Of a stretch of DNA of 64,000 bases, positions 44,460 to 55,644 are shown piece by piece. The stretch is from Epiperipatus broadwayi (Eukaryota > Onychophora > Udeonychophora > Euonychophora > Peripatidae). A model generated the notes under the pieces. It made no database searches. It had not been told where the DNA came from and saw only the letters and a program-made list of their open reading frames with translations. Within the stretch, counting starts at the first letter, position 1; each line of letters starts with the position of its first letter. Location: contig JAQFVV010012508.1 of NCBI GenBank assembly GCA_028023455.1, positions 3,655,877-3,719,876 of the forward strand, read 5' to 3'. The translations under genes and the position numbers were made by a program.

Positions 44460-45190
44460 TAAAGTAATGTGGAAGTACTGAAAATATTCTGTGAGCCCAC
44501 CTACACTTTAACTTTGATTATATAAGCATACCATTTACTGAAGTAATCACACACAAAACATGATTTATATATATACTAATAAAATTTTAAGACAACTATA
44601 AGCTATTCCGAAATCATTATAACTAATTAGAGAGGAAGACAGTCTCATATTTAACTCCCTCTTAATATTAAATTAATCTTCAGGTAATAGATGTAAATAT
44701 AACTTTTTTTAATAACCTAATTAGAGGTAATAATAAGGAAGTACTGAAAAATCCTAGCAAGCTATATGTAAACTAACCTGTCAGTAAATGGAAAACGTAA
44801 ACCCATCTACTCTTTAGCTTTGATCTTATATAAGCATACCATTTACTGAAAGTTAGTTTACGTATAGTTCACTGGAAATATTCAGTATTTCCAAATTATT
44901 TCATCTCATTTGGGCTATTAAAAAAGTTATATTTACATGTATTAACTGAAGATCAATTTAATATTAAGTGGATGGTCAAATATAACATCCAGCCTTTTCC
45001 TCTAGTCATTTATAGTGATTTCAAAATAGCTTTTAGTTAACTGAAAATTACGTTAGTGTACATGTAAGTCATGCTCCATGTGCAAGTATTTCAGTAAATG
45101 CTATGCTTATATATGATTAAAACCAAAGAGTAAGTGTTCTTATTCTATATTTTACGTTTACTGGCAGTTGGCTTATATATAGCTTGATGG
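44460..45190. repeat. Nested inverted-repeat cluster
   Basis: A large foldback at about 44620-45010 (ATTAATCTTCAGGTAATAGATG... against its inverse ...TGTATTAACTGAAGATCAAT) encloses a smaller one (GGAAGTACTGAAAAATCC, CAGTAAATGG against CCATTTACTGAAAG, ATTCAGTATTTCC). Half-copies of the inner unit lie outside at 44470-44540 and, inverted, at 45090-45190. No coding content and no hammerhead core were seen. Confidence 0.7.
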
Positions 45191-45295
45191 GGGCATTCAG
45201 ATTATTAAAAAAATTATATTTAAATTAAGAAATTAGGTTTTATAAATCTCAGCATATACATTCTTATTCATTTTTAAAAATATAATTCTTTTAAT

Positions 45296-45475
45296 TTTCT
45301 AACAGTTTTGACTGTCCTGCAGTCTTCATCAGAGTTACAACATTTAAACATGTAATCATATAATCATTGTTCTATATACATATAAAAATACATATTTTAC
45401 ATTATTTTATGTATAAATGTTTAAATGTTGTAGCTCTGATGAAGACTGTAGTACAGTTGAAACTGTTAGAAAGAA
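45296..45475. repeat. Foldback with hammerhead-like arms
   Basis: The arms (TCTAACAGTTTTGACTGTCC... at about 45297-45360 and inverse at about 45410-45472) each carry CTGATGA-A-GACTG...CAGT-GAAAC/CAAAAC-TGTTAG. The right arm (plus, 45434-45466) keeps CTGATGA and GAAAC around a 4-bp stem. The bases after GAAAC (TGTTAG) do not give a canonical cleavage triplet paired to C15.2, and stem I is not evident. Confidence 0.6.
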
Positions 45476-45476
45476 A

Positions 45477-46823
45477 TTTTATAAAACAATTTGCATTAGA
45501 GTGTATATGCAGAGATTTATAAAAAGTAATATATATTTGAAGGAATGTAAAAAAAAGTGAAGGTGAAAATGGAAGAATAATACTTCTAAAAAATAAGAAA
45601 TTTTAAATATGTGTCTTTCCAAATTTGAATAGGGAAATTTCTTATTAATATTATTTATTAATAATTGTGCCCACAAACATCTGATGTCTTACATATATAT
45701 TCAGTCTTAGAAATTGTTTCCAAGAACTTTTACAGATTAACTTGATTTTTTGAATCATAAAGTTTACTATTGATTTACGATATGGTTGACTTTTCTATCA
45801 CAGTTGTTTCCAGATCTGTGTATGTTTATGCCTCAATTTTATTATTGGTTGATTTCATTAATTCATATTCATTGGTCTGGATTATGATAATTGAACACCC
45901 AGGCTTCGAGGCAAATTGGCTTAGAATACAGTTATCATATTCTTTGGTAAAGTCAGTAATAAGCTATAATTTAAAGTTCCATTTAGATTTTGTTAGGGCA
46001 TCCATTTCTCTTTAGGCACTGCTTGATTGGAAAATTGGTGGCCATATTCACTTGTAATGACTGTCAGATAGACACCTTAGGAAAATTATAAGTACAAACA
46101 TGAATTAGCATCTGTGCAAATCGAGGAATATACTGAAAAATATCATGCCATTGTATTATTTTGCTTCCTCCTTCTGTAGACTAATTGTTAAAAAATTTTT
46201 TGTTTATATTACTGAGTTTTATTATTAGAACTTGGACAGTATAAGTAGTTGATAACTTTTTATTTGGCTGAATTTATTATCTGCAGCAACTATTAGCATG
46301 CAATGTTAGATGTCCAAATACTTAACTCTAAGTTGACTGAATAAAAATGAGTCCTAAATTTTGTATGAATATTCTCTTTCAATTATCTTTTATAACCTTT
46401 TTATAATGCCACTCATTAATTAAAAAAAAAAAACACATTTGTCAATGCTCATAGCTAATCCGTCATCCATGCAAAGTACTTTTCAAAAACCTTAGTTCTT
46501 TCATTTTATTTTCTCAAGTTCTTAACTAGAGAACCTTATTAGTTCTAAGGACAAATTGTAATTTTTAATACTTTTAATTTTACACTTGACCCATAAATAT
46601 ATGATGGCATACCCAAAAACAAACTGGAATCATTCTCTGGGGGATGAGCATGTTGTAGTACATGCTTCCACCACTAGATACCTCTTGTATGGATTCCTCT
46701 GCATCAGTCTTCCAACCATCATCATTGATATTGTGGAGCTGCATAATAAATGTTTTGTTAAGTGTGTCTCATTTAATTGACAATTTTTGTAATGGCTGAA
46801 AATTTGGAACAATGTGAAATTGT
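45477..46823. other. Non-coding stretch, unidentified
   Basis: 45750-46560 is less AT-rich and may be a decayed LINE, but I could not place any motif. Several short ORFs here have no recognisable domain. Confidence 0.4.
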
Positions 46824-47370
46824 TTTGCGCACATGCAAAGATGATCTGGGGAAAAGACTAGTTTATGAGTATTTTAATAAAAGTATCAAACTGAAAACAT
46901 CCCCAAAAAACATGACAAGTAGAAGTCCAATGTCAAGACAATGCTAATTTTTTTTTGATACAAACAGCATTGTTCTTTCAGAATTCCTTTGCAACAATCA
47001 GTCATTTTATTTCCAAGTTCTGAAACATTTTCTAGATGGAGTGAAGTAAAAACACACCCAATTTATGGAAAAGTGGGCAGGCAAACTTCACCACAATAAT
47101 GTGCTGGGCACAGTCTTCAGTAAGGAATAATTTTTAATTAAAGCAGCATGACTGGCATATCCATCAGCCATATTTACTTGATCTCGCCCCAAAAAATGCT
47201 TTAAAAAAGGGTTTGCGGATTTAGAAATGGTGAAGAAAAAATAACATGTTAAAACGGATTACTTTGCAAGAATTTCAGGATGACTTCAAAAGTTGGAAAA
47301 CATGTTTAGACTAGTGCATTGCATCAAAAGGCAGTACCTTAAAGGAGATTCAATTTGTAACACTTAAAAA
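46824..47370 (+). pseudogene. Mariner-family transposase remnant, tandem copy 1
   Basis: Across shifting frames it translates as the C-terminal catalytic half of a mariner transposase: NSIVLSEFLCNNQSFYFQVL (usual GIVH.EFLP.GQT...Y..VL), LHHNNVLGTVFS where the active-site LHHDNAPAHTA is expected (D changed to N), then SRPKKCF, FADLEMVKKK, and LQEFQDDFKSWKTCLD and CIASKG in another frame. Many stops and frameshifts. The N-terminal DNA-binding part is not evident. Confidence 0.7.
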
Positions 47371-47917
47371 TTTGCGCACATGCAAAGATGATCTGGGGAA
47401 AAGACTAGTTTATGAGTATTTTAATAAAAGTATCAAACTGAAAACATCCCCAAAAAACATGACAAGTAGAAGTCCAATGTCAAGACAATGCTAATTTTTT
47501 TTTGATACAAACAGCATTGTTCTTTCAGAATTCCTTTGCAACAATCAGTCATTTTACTTCCAAGTTCTGAAACATTTTCTAGATGGAGTGAAGTAAAAAC
47601 ACACCCAATTTATGGAAAAGTGGGCAGGCAAACTTCACCACAATAATGTGCTGGGCACAGTCTTCAGTAAGGAATAATTTTTAATTAAAGCAGCATGACT
47701 GGCATATCCATCAGCCATATTTACTTGATCTCGCCCCAAAAAATGCTTTAAAAAAGGGTTTGCGGATTTAGAAATGGTGAAGAAAAAATAACATGTTAAA
47801 ACGGATTACTTTGCAAGAATTTCAGGATGACTTCAAAAGTTGGAAAACATGTTTAGACTAGTGCATTGCATCAAAAGGCAGTACCTTAAAGGAGATTCAA
47901 TTTGTAACACTTAAAAA
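47371..47917 (+). pseudogene. Mariner-family transposase remnant, tandem copy 2
   Basis: A 547-bp direct duplicate of the previous feature, joined head to tail at TTTGCGCACATGC. I saw only one difference (CATTTTATTTCC at 47009 region against CATTTTACTTCC in this copy), so the duplication is far younger than the decay of the transposon, which both copies share. Confidence 0.85.
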
Positions 47918-48083
47918 TAAATACATAGGTTTTTATGACAAAATTCAGGGTTTTGGGGGGGGGGATCTCTCCTCATATGTATTCACTCATGAAACCCTCC
48001 CCTTTATATACACTGTAATGAAAGGTAGAAGTGCAAAATTTATATAGTTTGTAATATTAGTATAGTTTACATTACCAATGTTT

Positions 48084-48239
48084 AATATATAAAGAGCCTG
48101 CTAATAGCTCTAAACAAGTTCCTCACTGAAGAGAGCTATGGCTTGAAACTGATATGGGATTTCAGGTACTTTTTCTTGTGTCATAATTAAATAAAATAAA
48201 TAAGCTTGTTTAGAGCTATTAGCAGGCTCTTTATATATT
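48084..48239. repeat. Foldback with a hammerhead-like loop
   Basis: Arms 48084-48118 (AATATATAAAGAGCCTGCTA...) and 48204-48239 are near-perfect inverted repeats of 35 bp. The hammerhead-like motif at 48121-48160 lies directly after the left arm. Confidence 0.85.
48121..48160 (+). ncRNA. Hammerhead-like motif, family 3
   Basis: CTGAAGA (48126-48132), stem II GAGC-TATG-GCTT (one G-U), GAAA (48145-48148), then C-TG-ATA. Stem I is CTCA (48122-48125) against TGGG (48155-48158), with one wobble. The core is exact and ATA is a permitted NUH site, but the C-A mismatch in the 2-bp stem III weakens it. Confidence 0.5.
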
Positions 48240-48804
48240 ACATAGTTTGTAATGTTTATACAAATCCTGAATTATATATGCTACTATTTTCTTTTCTTGT
48301 AGAGTCAAAGTGATCCAAATAATAAAGCAAACTAAATGTACATTCATCCCTATCACAGATATGTGTTGGACACATGATCTAAATTATTATTGATTTATTT
48401 TGTTTGCATTTTGTTTAAATCTTTAGTGGCTTTGATGTCATCAAAATGTTTATATTTAGATATTTTCTAATCCCCTGCCTACTTTTATACTAGAATGAAT
48501 CACCACTGTATTCATTGTAAGGTTTATAAAAACAAAATCGATTATGATTTTCAATTTTCTATTTGGAAAAAAAAATGTAAACAAAAATAAAATTTGTGAA
48601 TAAGACAAAATTTTAATTTTTTAAATTTCATTTAACTACTTGACAATATGGTCCATGTACTTAATATTATCATAAGCACCTTAATATTACTGTTATATGT
48701 TGTATTTTTTGGGATATATTTACCTGTTGTGGATTTTGAAGTTTCACTGGGTTTGACTATAAATTAATAATGTAGTGAATATAAAGATTGTGAAGATTAA
48801 ATAT

Positions 48805-49195
48805 TCAACCACTAAACATCATATGATCACCTTATCTTATGTTTACACAAACTGTTTACACAGGCTAAACTCACCATGCAGTAGCATCATCAGTGCAAGC
48901 CAGAGTAATCAATGGATGCAAGAAGGTTTATGATTAAAATCCCTATCTAGTGTCTACTCATCCAATATCTCCAGACTAGTTTCTAGCTTGTGGCTTTTAT
49001 AGATGCAGTGTTTTCAGATCCAAGGCTCCTCATTGATGAAAGCCACAACCTGGAAACTAGTCTGGGAATATTGGATGAGTATGCACTAGATAGGGATTTT
49101 ATGCACAAGCCTTCTTGCATTCATTGATTTCTCTGACTTGCACTGGTAGCATTACTGTATGGAGAATTTAGCCTCTGTAAATCTTCATGCTCTCA
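48805..49195. repeat. Head-to-head pair of hammerhead family 1 repeats
   Basis: The left half (minus) carries GCCACAAGCTAGAAACTAG then TCTGGAGATATTGG. The right half (plus) repeats the same with TTGATGA. The outer arms include GATCACC/GTAAAC and CTTGCATTCATTGATT. This is the same arrangement as family 2 shows at 18.1 and 37.3 kb. Confidence 0.75.
49028..49079 (+). ncRNA. Decayed hammerhead-like motif, family 1
   Basis: TTGATGA (49033-49039; invariant C3 changed to T), a mismatched stem II, GAAA (49053-49056), C-TA-GTC (49057-49062), with CTCAT and ATGAG as distal stem I. The C3 change predicts loss of activity. Confidence 0.4.
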
Positions 49196-50060
49196 ATCTG
49201 AAATGATTTAGATCAGCCTGTATAACTGCATTTAGGTATAAAGATAAGTTGGCCATTCTTATCGTCTCTATCTTGTGTTTGGGTTTGAGAGAGTCCTGCA
49301 TACTCACTATAACATTGGTGAGTTAGTAACATGATTAAAGAGAGCATGTTGAAGGCTGATTACTTTCTGATTAAGAACAATCTATTATTTGTAAAAAGTA
49401 TTTGCATATATATTATTTTTAATTAAAGTATTTAAGTGCAGTATTTTTTTTCCAAATTGCTGTATAAAAAAATCTTACTATATTGCTTTAATTTAAAATT
49501 CTTTTTTTTTTACCTCTTCGTAAATGATTCCTAAAATCAATTAAAATATATTTAGATATAATAAACATACAAAAAAGATTATTCTGACATTACATATTAA
49601 TTTTTAAAGTCATCATTAATAAAATGATAACAGGGAGATTCTGATTTAACAGGATTTCATCAACTCTTAATGTAGCATAATAAAATTTTACATGCATATG
49701 ATTCGTCATTTATTATAAAATTCAGTTTTCATTAAAGAGATGCTTTCGAAATGGCAGTAAGTTCTTAGCAGTTTTTTTTTTAAGAATTTTTTGTAGTGAC
49801 TTTACTTAATGAAATCTTTTTTATACAAAAAAAGAAATGGAGGAGAGCACAGATATTTTAATGGGAATAAAGTTAAAATAAAAATTAATAATTATATTTT
49901 TAATACTAATTTATGGTATATTGAATTATTTTAATAAATTAATTCAAACGTACTTTCTAGAAAATAAAATTATTTATTATACGTATAAATAAAATTAAAG
50001 ATTTATCAGTAATACTATGTAGAAGCTATTACCATATATATATATTTTCAACTTACCAGA
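49196..50060. other. AT-rich non-coding stretch
   Basis: No supported gene or repeat. Confidence 0.5.
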
Positions 50061-50066
50061 TTATTT

Positions 50067-50438
50067 ATGAAAAATCCAGATATGGAAGGGCCAATATTCC
50101 CAGAAGAAATAACTCCTACCGATAGGCTACCTCCCAAAAGTGGAAGGCTTTGGATTCAAAAGCAAATCTCTATAGTATTTAACCATCTAAAAATGAAGCC
50201 AGGAACAATGTTTAATAACAAACTAAACTACTGGAACACATATGATCTTATGAATCCGGAGGAAACTAAAATTGACAATATTCTTTCGATTGGATTATCG
50301 AGGTTCTCCAGGTTGACCAAACGTCTAAAATTGGAACCGAGGTTTGTTGATTTTTTAATCAAGGTTAACCTTGGGGTCTTGCCTACTGCTGACTTCCTAC
50401 ATAGTAAAAGGAATTATAATCTGGACCCTATATGCTGA
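50067..50438 (+). pseudogene. Non-LTR retrotransposon RT-downstream fragment
   Basis: 123 open codons with N-terminal GPIFPEEITPTDRLPPKSGR, then SRLTKRLKLEP and FVDFLIKVNLGVLPTADFL near the end. The closing part matches 27650-27710. After the stop, the DNA continues in another frame with RFADLCFTFSHLFPTSYLS, so the zinc region has been frameshifted. The openness suggests a relatively young remnant of an element whose other parts are absent. It is not a stand-alone gene as far as I can tell. Confidence 0.45.
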
Positions 50439-51262
50439 AACAGTAAGATCCGCTTTGCAGATCTTTGTTTCACCTTTTCTCACCTATTTCCTACCTCATA
50501 CCTTAGTTTGAACCCCAATCTATTGTAGTATGTCTGCAATACGCTTGTATACCGAAAATCCCGCCTAATTTTAAACCACGAGTACAATGCTCGTATTATA
50601 TATAAGTCATTCCCAAATAAATAAAAGATTATAGATTATGTATATGTTCACATAATTTTGATTTATTAAAAAGTAGGTTATATAAGTCGTAATTGCGCAC
50701 ACACTATGATATGCATTTTAAAACATATCAAAATTATAAATTGTTAAAGTTATTTTGTTTGAATCCATTTACAAATATATTACCGTCATCATTTACAAAT
50801 ATATTACCGTCATAATATATTTTGATTTAAAATAAAATTCATTTAGTAAATAGATTCAAATATTGCAAGTTAAAAGTAAAATAATTTTCGTTTAATTTAA
50901 TAAAAGTCATTCCAAATATTTCTTTAAAATAAATGAGGGACAATGGTTTAATTAGTTAATATTATATAAGTTTATCTAAAAACAGCAGATGTCCACTTAA
51001 GGTTTTCTTTAATTAATAAAAGTAATTTTTAATTGAATCTAGTTTGTAATTCGAATGTCGACAGGGAAATTAACAAAAGAAATTAATTAATGTTGAATTC
51101 CTTTAGACATTCGGATGATTTAATTACAGTTGATAAGTCCGATATATTTTTGTAATGTTCCAGGGCAGTTCTATTGAACAAGTCTACTATAAAAAGAAGG
51201 GTTTTCTTTTGTTCTGGAGTTTTCTTCTAATGTTTCTAAGAGAAATCATTCTGAGTTCTATT

Positions 51263-51479
51263 CTAGTAATTTGTAAATCTTGACATGACAGAGTAGAGCG
51301 CGAGAAGGCTATTTCTCTCCGGAATGGTCATCTGCTGCCGTAGACCATCGGAAGTTATCACACAAGGAACCCCGGAACTGCTGCTGCCAAAAATATGAAC
51401 ATTTTCAGATTTTGCTGTTAAATTATATAAAAACCTGCTGACCATCAATCTGCCTAAAAATGCTTCTCCAGAGGTAACC
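51263..51479 (-). CDS. Possible host exon (minus strand), unidentified
   Basis: On the minus strand a possible acceptor (TTAATTTAG, cut at about 51480/51479) opens a frame of 71 codons: VTSGEAFLGRLMVSRFLYN..., ENVHIFGSSSSGVPCVITSD, LRQQMTIPERNSLLALYSV, ending MSRFTNY and TAG. The composition is more GC-rich and protein-like than nearby AT-rich ORFs (few K/N/I/F runs), and no window repeat overlaps it. I do not recognise the family. The exon could also end at an internal GT donor and not at the stop. It could be a decayed insertion. Confidence 0.33.
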
Positions 51480-53118
51480 CTAAATTAACCCAAGAGCTCT
51501 TGTGATTCCTAACTAAATTGTTTTTCTTTTATTTCACATAACTTTATTATGTACTTCTTTAAAGTGTTCAAATATAATCACCATTTTGCTCTATCCTTGC
51601 GTTAATATTTTCTATTTATAAAGCTTTCTTTTATTTTATTATGATAATGTGTCAGAATCGTCTTTGACCGAGTGAACTATTCCCTTTATTGAAAGTAAGA
51701 CGCCGCTATTAAGGCATATTTTAAATTTATAATTTTCCAATTTTATTATCTTGCAAATCACTTGTTCGAGGGCGATTCTATTCTTTAATATATAATATAA
51801 TCACATAGTTTAAAATCTACATGTTATTGATTTTAATCTAATATGAGAGTATGTGCGAGGTCAATGATTAAATGTGTCCCCTAATGCATGATTGCATATA
51901 TAAATCTATACTTACTTTTCAAACACGCAAGCATGCATTTTCCTATTTTAATTACGGTGTTCTACTTTAATTACAAAGTTCATCATTGACGTCGAGAATG
52001 TGCGGACCCTTTTAAATGAATTTTGGGGAATTTGATTGGGCATTTCTCTTAATCCAAGTAAAACCCATTCAGTATGTTTTTATATACACTAGTCTCGTAT
52101 TGCTGGTAAATGAATTGGTTGTTGAGACCGCTTTGTTTTACTTTTCCAAGGATTCTTTACACGGCAAAGTTCGTTATTTTTGCTTATTGCAGTTTCCAGG
52201 CAGAGTGTGTCCCAAATGACACACCTGGGAATCGTCACACAGTCGCTAAGTTTCGGCTGTTCATAACAATACTTTCCTACGGGTTAGCGGCGAAATGCCC
52301 TCCGTAATCATTCCGGATCTTCAATATTGTTTTATTTTATATTTATTTTATAAAGCATCCATGACTTAAACGTGTCACACCCTCCAACTTTAATAAATTC
52401 ATTATCAGCAATACTGACCTCCCAATGCAACTCTATTATTATTATTCTCAAATAAATGCTTTGATCACATTCCCACTTTGTTGCTTAGTAAGCTTTCGTC
52501 CATGCTATTCTCGAAATCAATAAATATTTTAGAACACTTAATTTTCAAATATTTTCTTAAACTTGTATAATTACTCAAAGCACCTCGCACATGTTCCTAT
52601 CTCGTCAAGCACATTATCGTAATGCTATTAGCCCGAGGAATAGAATATATCACTTTGTTTTAAAGTCTTTTGTCAGTTGTGGGAATATAATGCCAACAAT
52701 TATTTAATACATGTCCCTGTCTCATATAAGCAGACAGTGGCATTATATATATAATTTATATGAATAAATTTTGTGTAATTATTTAAAACTAAATTTGATC
52801 TCTTATTTTATTTGATTCCTATCACTGTCTCAGTCTATATATATATATATTTTCTGCATTTCTTTTGTAAATCCATAGACGTTAATTAGCCACCCAAGCT
52901 TCTTTTAGTATAGAGTCCTTTGTTTCTCCCTGACCACCAGGCACCAGTCAAAGGTTATACTAGTAGTAGCACCAGAGGCATTATCACGTAGATGGGGCTG
53001 TGAAATTTGGACTTTAGATTCGAACTTAGTATATCTAGAAGACAACCCCTCCTAGAATGTTCAGTTTCGTGTTTGGGGTTTGAATTCTGCAGTGTGTTAG
53101 CGAGATAGACGATTCTGA
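51480..53118. other. Non-coding or unidentified stretch
   Basis: 51480-52330 is less AT-rich and contains no window repeat. 52190-52310 is GC-richer (GGGTTAGCGGCGAAATGCCC). Overlapping 65-67 codon ORFs occur there without any domain I can recognise. Confidence 0.4.
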
Positions 53119-53502
53119 CTGTTACAATGCACACTATGTAGGCGTAGTGATGAGACAATGGCACATATATTGGAGGAGTGTCAAATTTGGAATAGCATAA
53201 GAAACACTTTTAAATCTTTCATTAAAAACAAAGAATCAGCTTGTGTAAATTTGACTAAGGCCTTCAAGAGTGGACATTTTGGGGTCATAAGATTGGCAAC
53301 ATTCATAAATTTTTCCATTTGGTCTTTGAGAAATAAGACTATCTTCGAGAGTGGAGAAGAATATGACATGATGAAAATGTCTTTACAATTACTAAAAGAA
53401 ATTAAAGAATTAGACCAAAAATTTTCTCAGAATTGGACATTCAACCAGACCTGGGCCCTAATAAATCTAAAACAAAATGTACCGATGATGAAAAGAATAT
53501 AA
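53119..53502 (+). pseudogene. Non-LTR retrotransposon C-terminal end with intact zinc-knuckle pattern
   Basis: Open for 127 codons from 53119. Residues 4-21 are CTLCRRSDETMAHILEEC, a C-x2-C...H-x4-C zf-RVT-type zinc site with the characteristic ET...H. A helical, charged tail follows (LQLLKEIKELDQKF), ending MMKRI and a stop. Family knowledge: this domain lies C-terminal of the RT in several LINE clades. The upstream RT is absent, with a TGA at 53116-53118. The frame is intact to the natural-looking stop, so this copy is young compared with the one at 19.1 kb. Confidence 0.55.
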
Positions 53503-53893
53503 AATCTTATTGTAATTGACATGAAATTAATTGTTTTTTTGTTTATATATATATATATATACAAGTGTAAACTCTGATTGTGTTGACTGGTCTCCTTTGA
53601 GATCGATATGTAATTGTCCTTCCTTTTGTAAATGATTCTTATGGTTTGTGAATAAAATTTCCTTTTGAAAGATATATTTTCAAGTGTGTCTTTCACCTTA
53701 ACTTAGTCTTATCACAATCACCCATTAACCCAAAAGTCAGACCAACCTCTCTCACCATGGATGCATTTTAAAGCATCCACTTCACATTTTTCACATACGA
53801 CTACATAGCGCACATTATAATTTTTCATATATATATACTTTTTTAAAGACATACTTAAATTTAATTTCACACACACCTATATATATATTTCCT

Positions 53894-53984
53894 TCATATG
53901 TCAAAGCATCGGCCAGGAAGTGAACCCGTGAACCCTGGACAACTGCTTGTAAGGCAGCTGTGCTGACCATTCGACCACCAACCA
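53894..53984 (-). mobile_element. tRNA-derived SINE, copy 3
   Basis: Minus strand: GTTGGTGGTCGAATGGTCAG (A box like tRNA-Gly), anticodon-arm-like GCTGC-CTTACAA-GCAGT, then a duplicated GGGTTCAC (GGGTTCACGGGTTCAC) at the B-box site, CTGGCCGATGC, and TTTGACATATGA. It shares the tail of copies 1 and 2. Confidence 0.75.
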
Positions 53985-54299
53985 TTTACACACACTTATA
54001 TTTAAGCATATTTCAAACTTCTATTTCAACTCTTATCCCTGAAACATAAGACTGAAGACATAAAAAGATAAAGATCCCGGATGTATGTTATCAGTTGGCC
54101 CAGATCCCAATCTTGTAGATATATCTCCATTACTTGTTTATTATATAGATAGAAAAATTACTATAGTTTGATTATAAGTGTTAAATTTTCTGCATTCACA
54201 ACTTTGATACAAATCACTTTATATAAGTGCATTTAGCATTATTATTAATCATTTAAATTAATACACTATACAGGCTTAAACCTGCATATATATATATAT

Positions 54300-54690
54300 A
54301 TATATAATGTATGTGGGATTCGAACTCGGACTTTCACACGACCCTCAACTCTCCATGCTATCTCATATTGCTGACTTACCTGATCACATACATGTTGAAA
54401 AGATAAATAATCACCAATATACATATTTCATGCTAAACCAGAAATCATCAGTTGGTCCAGATTACTATCTCCATACATATATACAATCAGTGTTCAGCTT
54501 TATATTAAGATAGCCAATCTTCATACTTTAATGGACAGGCTTCAAACTACTCCAACTCACAACTCTTCAGCCTTCCATTTTATTGAAAATCTGATGAGGG
54601 AATGTTCAAAGCCCACGTTTATTGGTGATTATTTATCTTTTCAACATGTGTGTGATCAGGTGGGTCAGCAATATGAGATGGCATGGAGAA
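54300..54690. repeat. Hammerhead family 2 repeats, decayed pair
   Basis: The left copy is minus (GATTCGAACTCGGACTTTCA..., CATGTTGAAAAGATAAATAA). The spacer matches the 16.6-17.1 kb body (TACTTTAATGGACAGGCTTC). The right copy is plus (TTATTGGTGATTATTTATC, CAACATGTGTGTGATCAGG), and there the CTGATGA (54592-54598 region) survives but GAAA is lost. Confidence 0.75.
54413..54456 (-). ncRNA. Hammerhead motif, family 2, stem II decayed
   Basis: Minus strand: ACCAA (54452-54456), CTGATGA (54445-54451), TTTCTGGTTTAGCAT with a broken stem II, GAAA (54426-54429), TA-TG-TATA, TTGGT (54413-54417). Stem I, stem III and the core are kept. Confidence 0.5.
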
Positions 54691-55344
54691 TTGAGATTAT
54701 CCCTAACCCAAATATACACGTTAAATCTCATTTAATGAAGAATGTCTGTAGTGTTGATTGGGAGAGGAGGTATTTTCAGAGTAAGAATAAATATTAATAA
54801 TTATATGTTTAATATTAATTATATTATCTAAAGTATTCGAATAAATTTTTTCAAATTTATTTTTTTAGAAAGTAACATTACTTATTTATTATATATATAT
54901 AAATAAAATTAATGATTTATCAGCAATTTGTAGAAACAATTACACCTGTACATATACGTTTGTTAATCCATGTGTATATATATGCATGGGTATGCATAAC
55001 TTGTGCGTATGCACTGAGTAATATATGCTGTCAAATAAATATTTGAAATTTTTTTTTATCTAATCTAATATTCATTTTGTTAGAAACAAAGTCCCAACTC
55101 TAAATGTATGTTTTTTGTAGATGAGTCTTGGATTAAAAATTGAATGTTAAAACTATTTTATTTTTTTTTCAAAAAGAATGGCATAACATGCGACTGGTAA
55201 TTTCAAGAAATTTGACAAATTTCCCTATTTTAAAACTTACATATCAAAAACTGCAATTATGAATAAATTAAAAAGTATTAACTTTAAAAATGTTTAAATT
55301 CTTTTTTTAAAATTGTATTTTATAATGATTATTAATAATATAGT

Positions 55345-55600
55345 GATTTCTATATATGTAAAATTGTGGAAGAAACTACTCTTGTTACATGCACTCTCCC
55401 ATCAATAATTGTTTTAAAACCATAGGTGGTACATCTTTGATTAGAGCTTATTTTATAAAATAAACTAACAATTATTGACTGTGTCTAAATTAGGGCTTGA
55501 ACTTATTATGAGCCCGATTTTTAAATCTGCATATTATTTGCACAGATTCAGTTTATATATCATAGGGAAGAGAAACTTTCTCATTTTTAACTACCTGCAA
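55345..55600 (+). repeat. Interspersed repeat R, copy 1
   Basis: A block of about 250 bp with TCAATAATTGTTTTAAAACC and ATTATTGACTGTGTCTAAAT, running to ATCATAGGGAAGAGAAA. It recurs directly at 56211-56475 (very similar) and in part at 56980-57165. The RTE copy at 55.65-56.2 kb lies between copies 1 and 2. Confidence 0.85.
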
Positions 55601-55644
55601 ATCTGATTGTTATTAATTTGTATATATGTAATAATTAATAATAT

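Noticed and set aside
46586-46780. 64-aa ORF upstream of the mariner fossil as its N-terminal domain
   Set aside because: I could not see a helix-turn-helix pattern or the usual mariner start, and the opposite strand is open too.
53894-53984. Functional tRNA-Val(UAC) on the minus strand
   Set aside because: Acceptor stem does not close, the B-box region carries a duplicated GGGTTCAC, and the tail is shared with other SINE copies.
54531-54797. 88-aa plus-strand ORF as a gene
   Set aside because: It lies in the family 2 repeat body and its right flank, and matches the repeat sequence at 16.9 and 18.4 kb.
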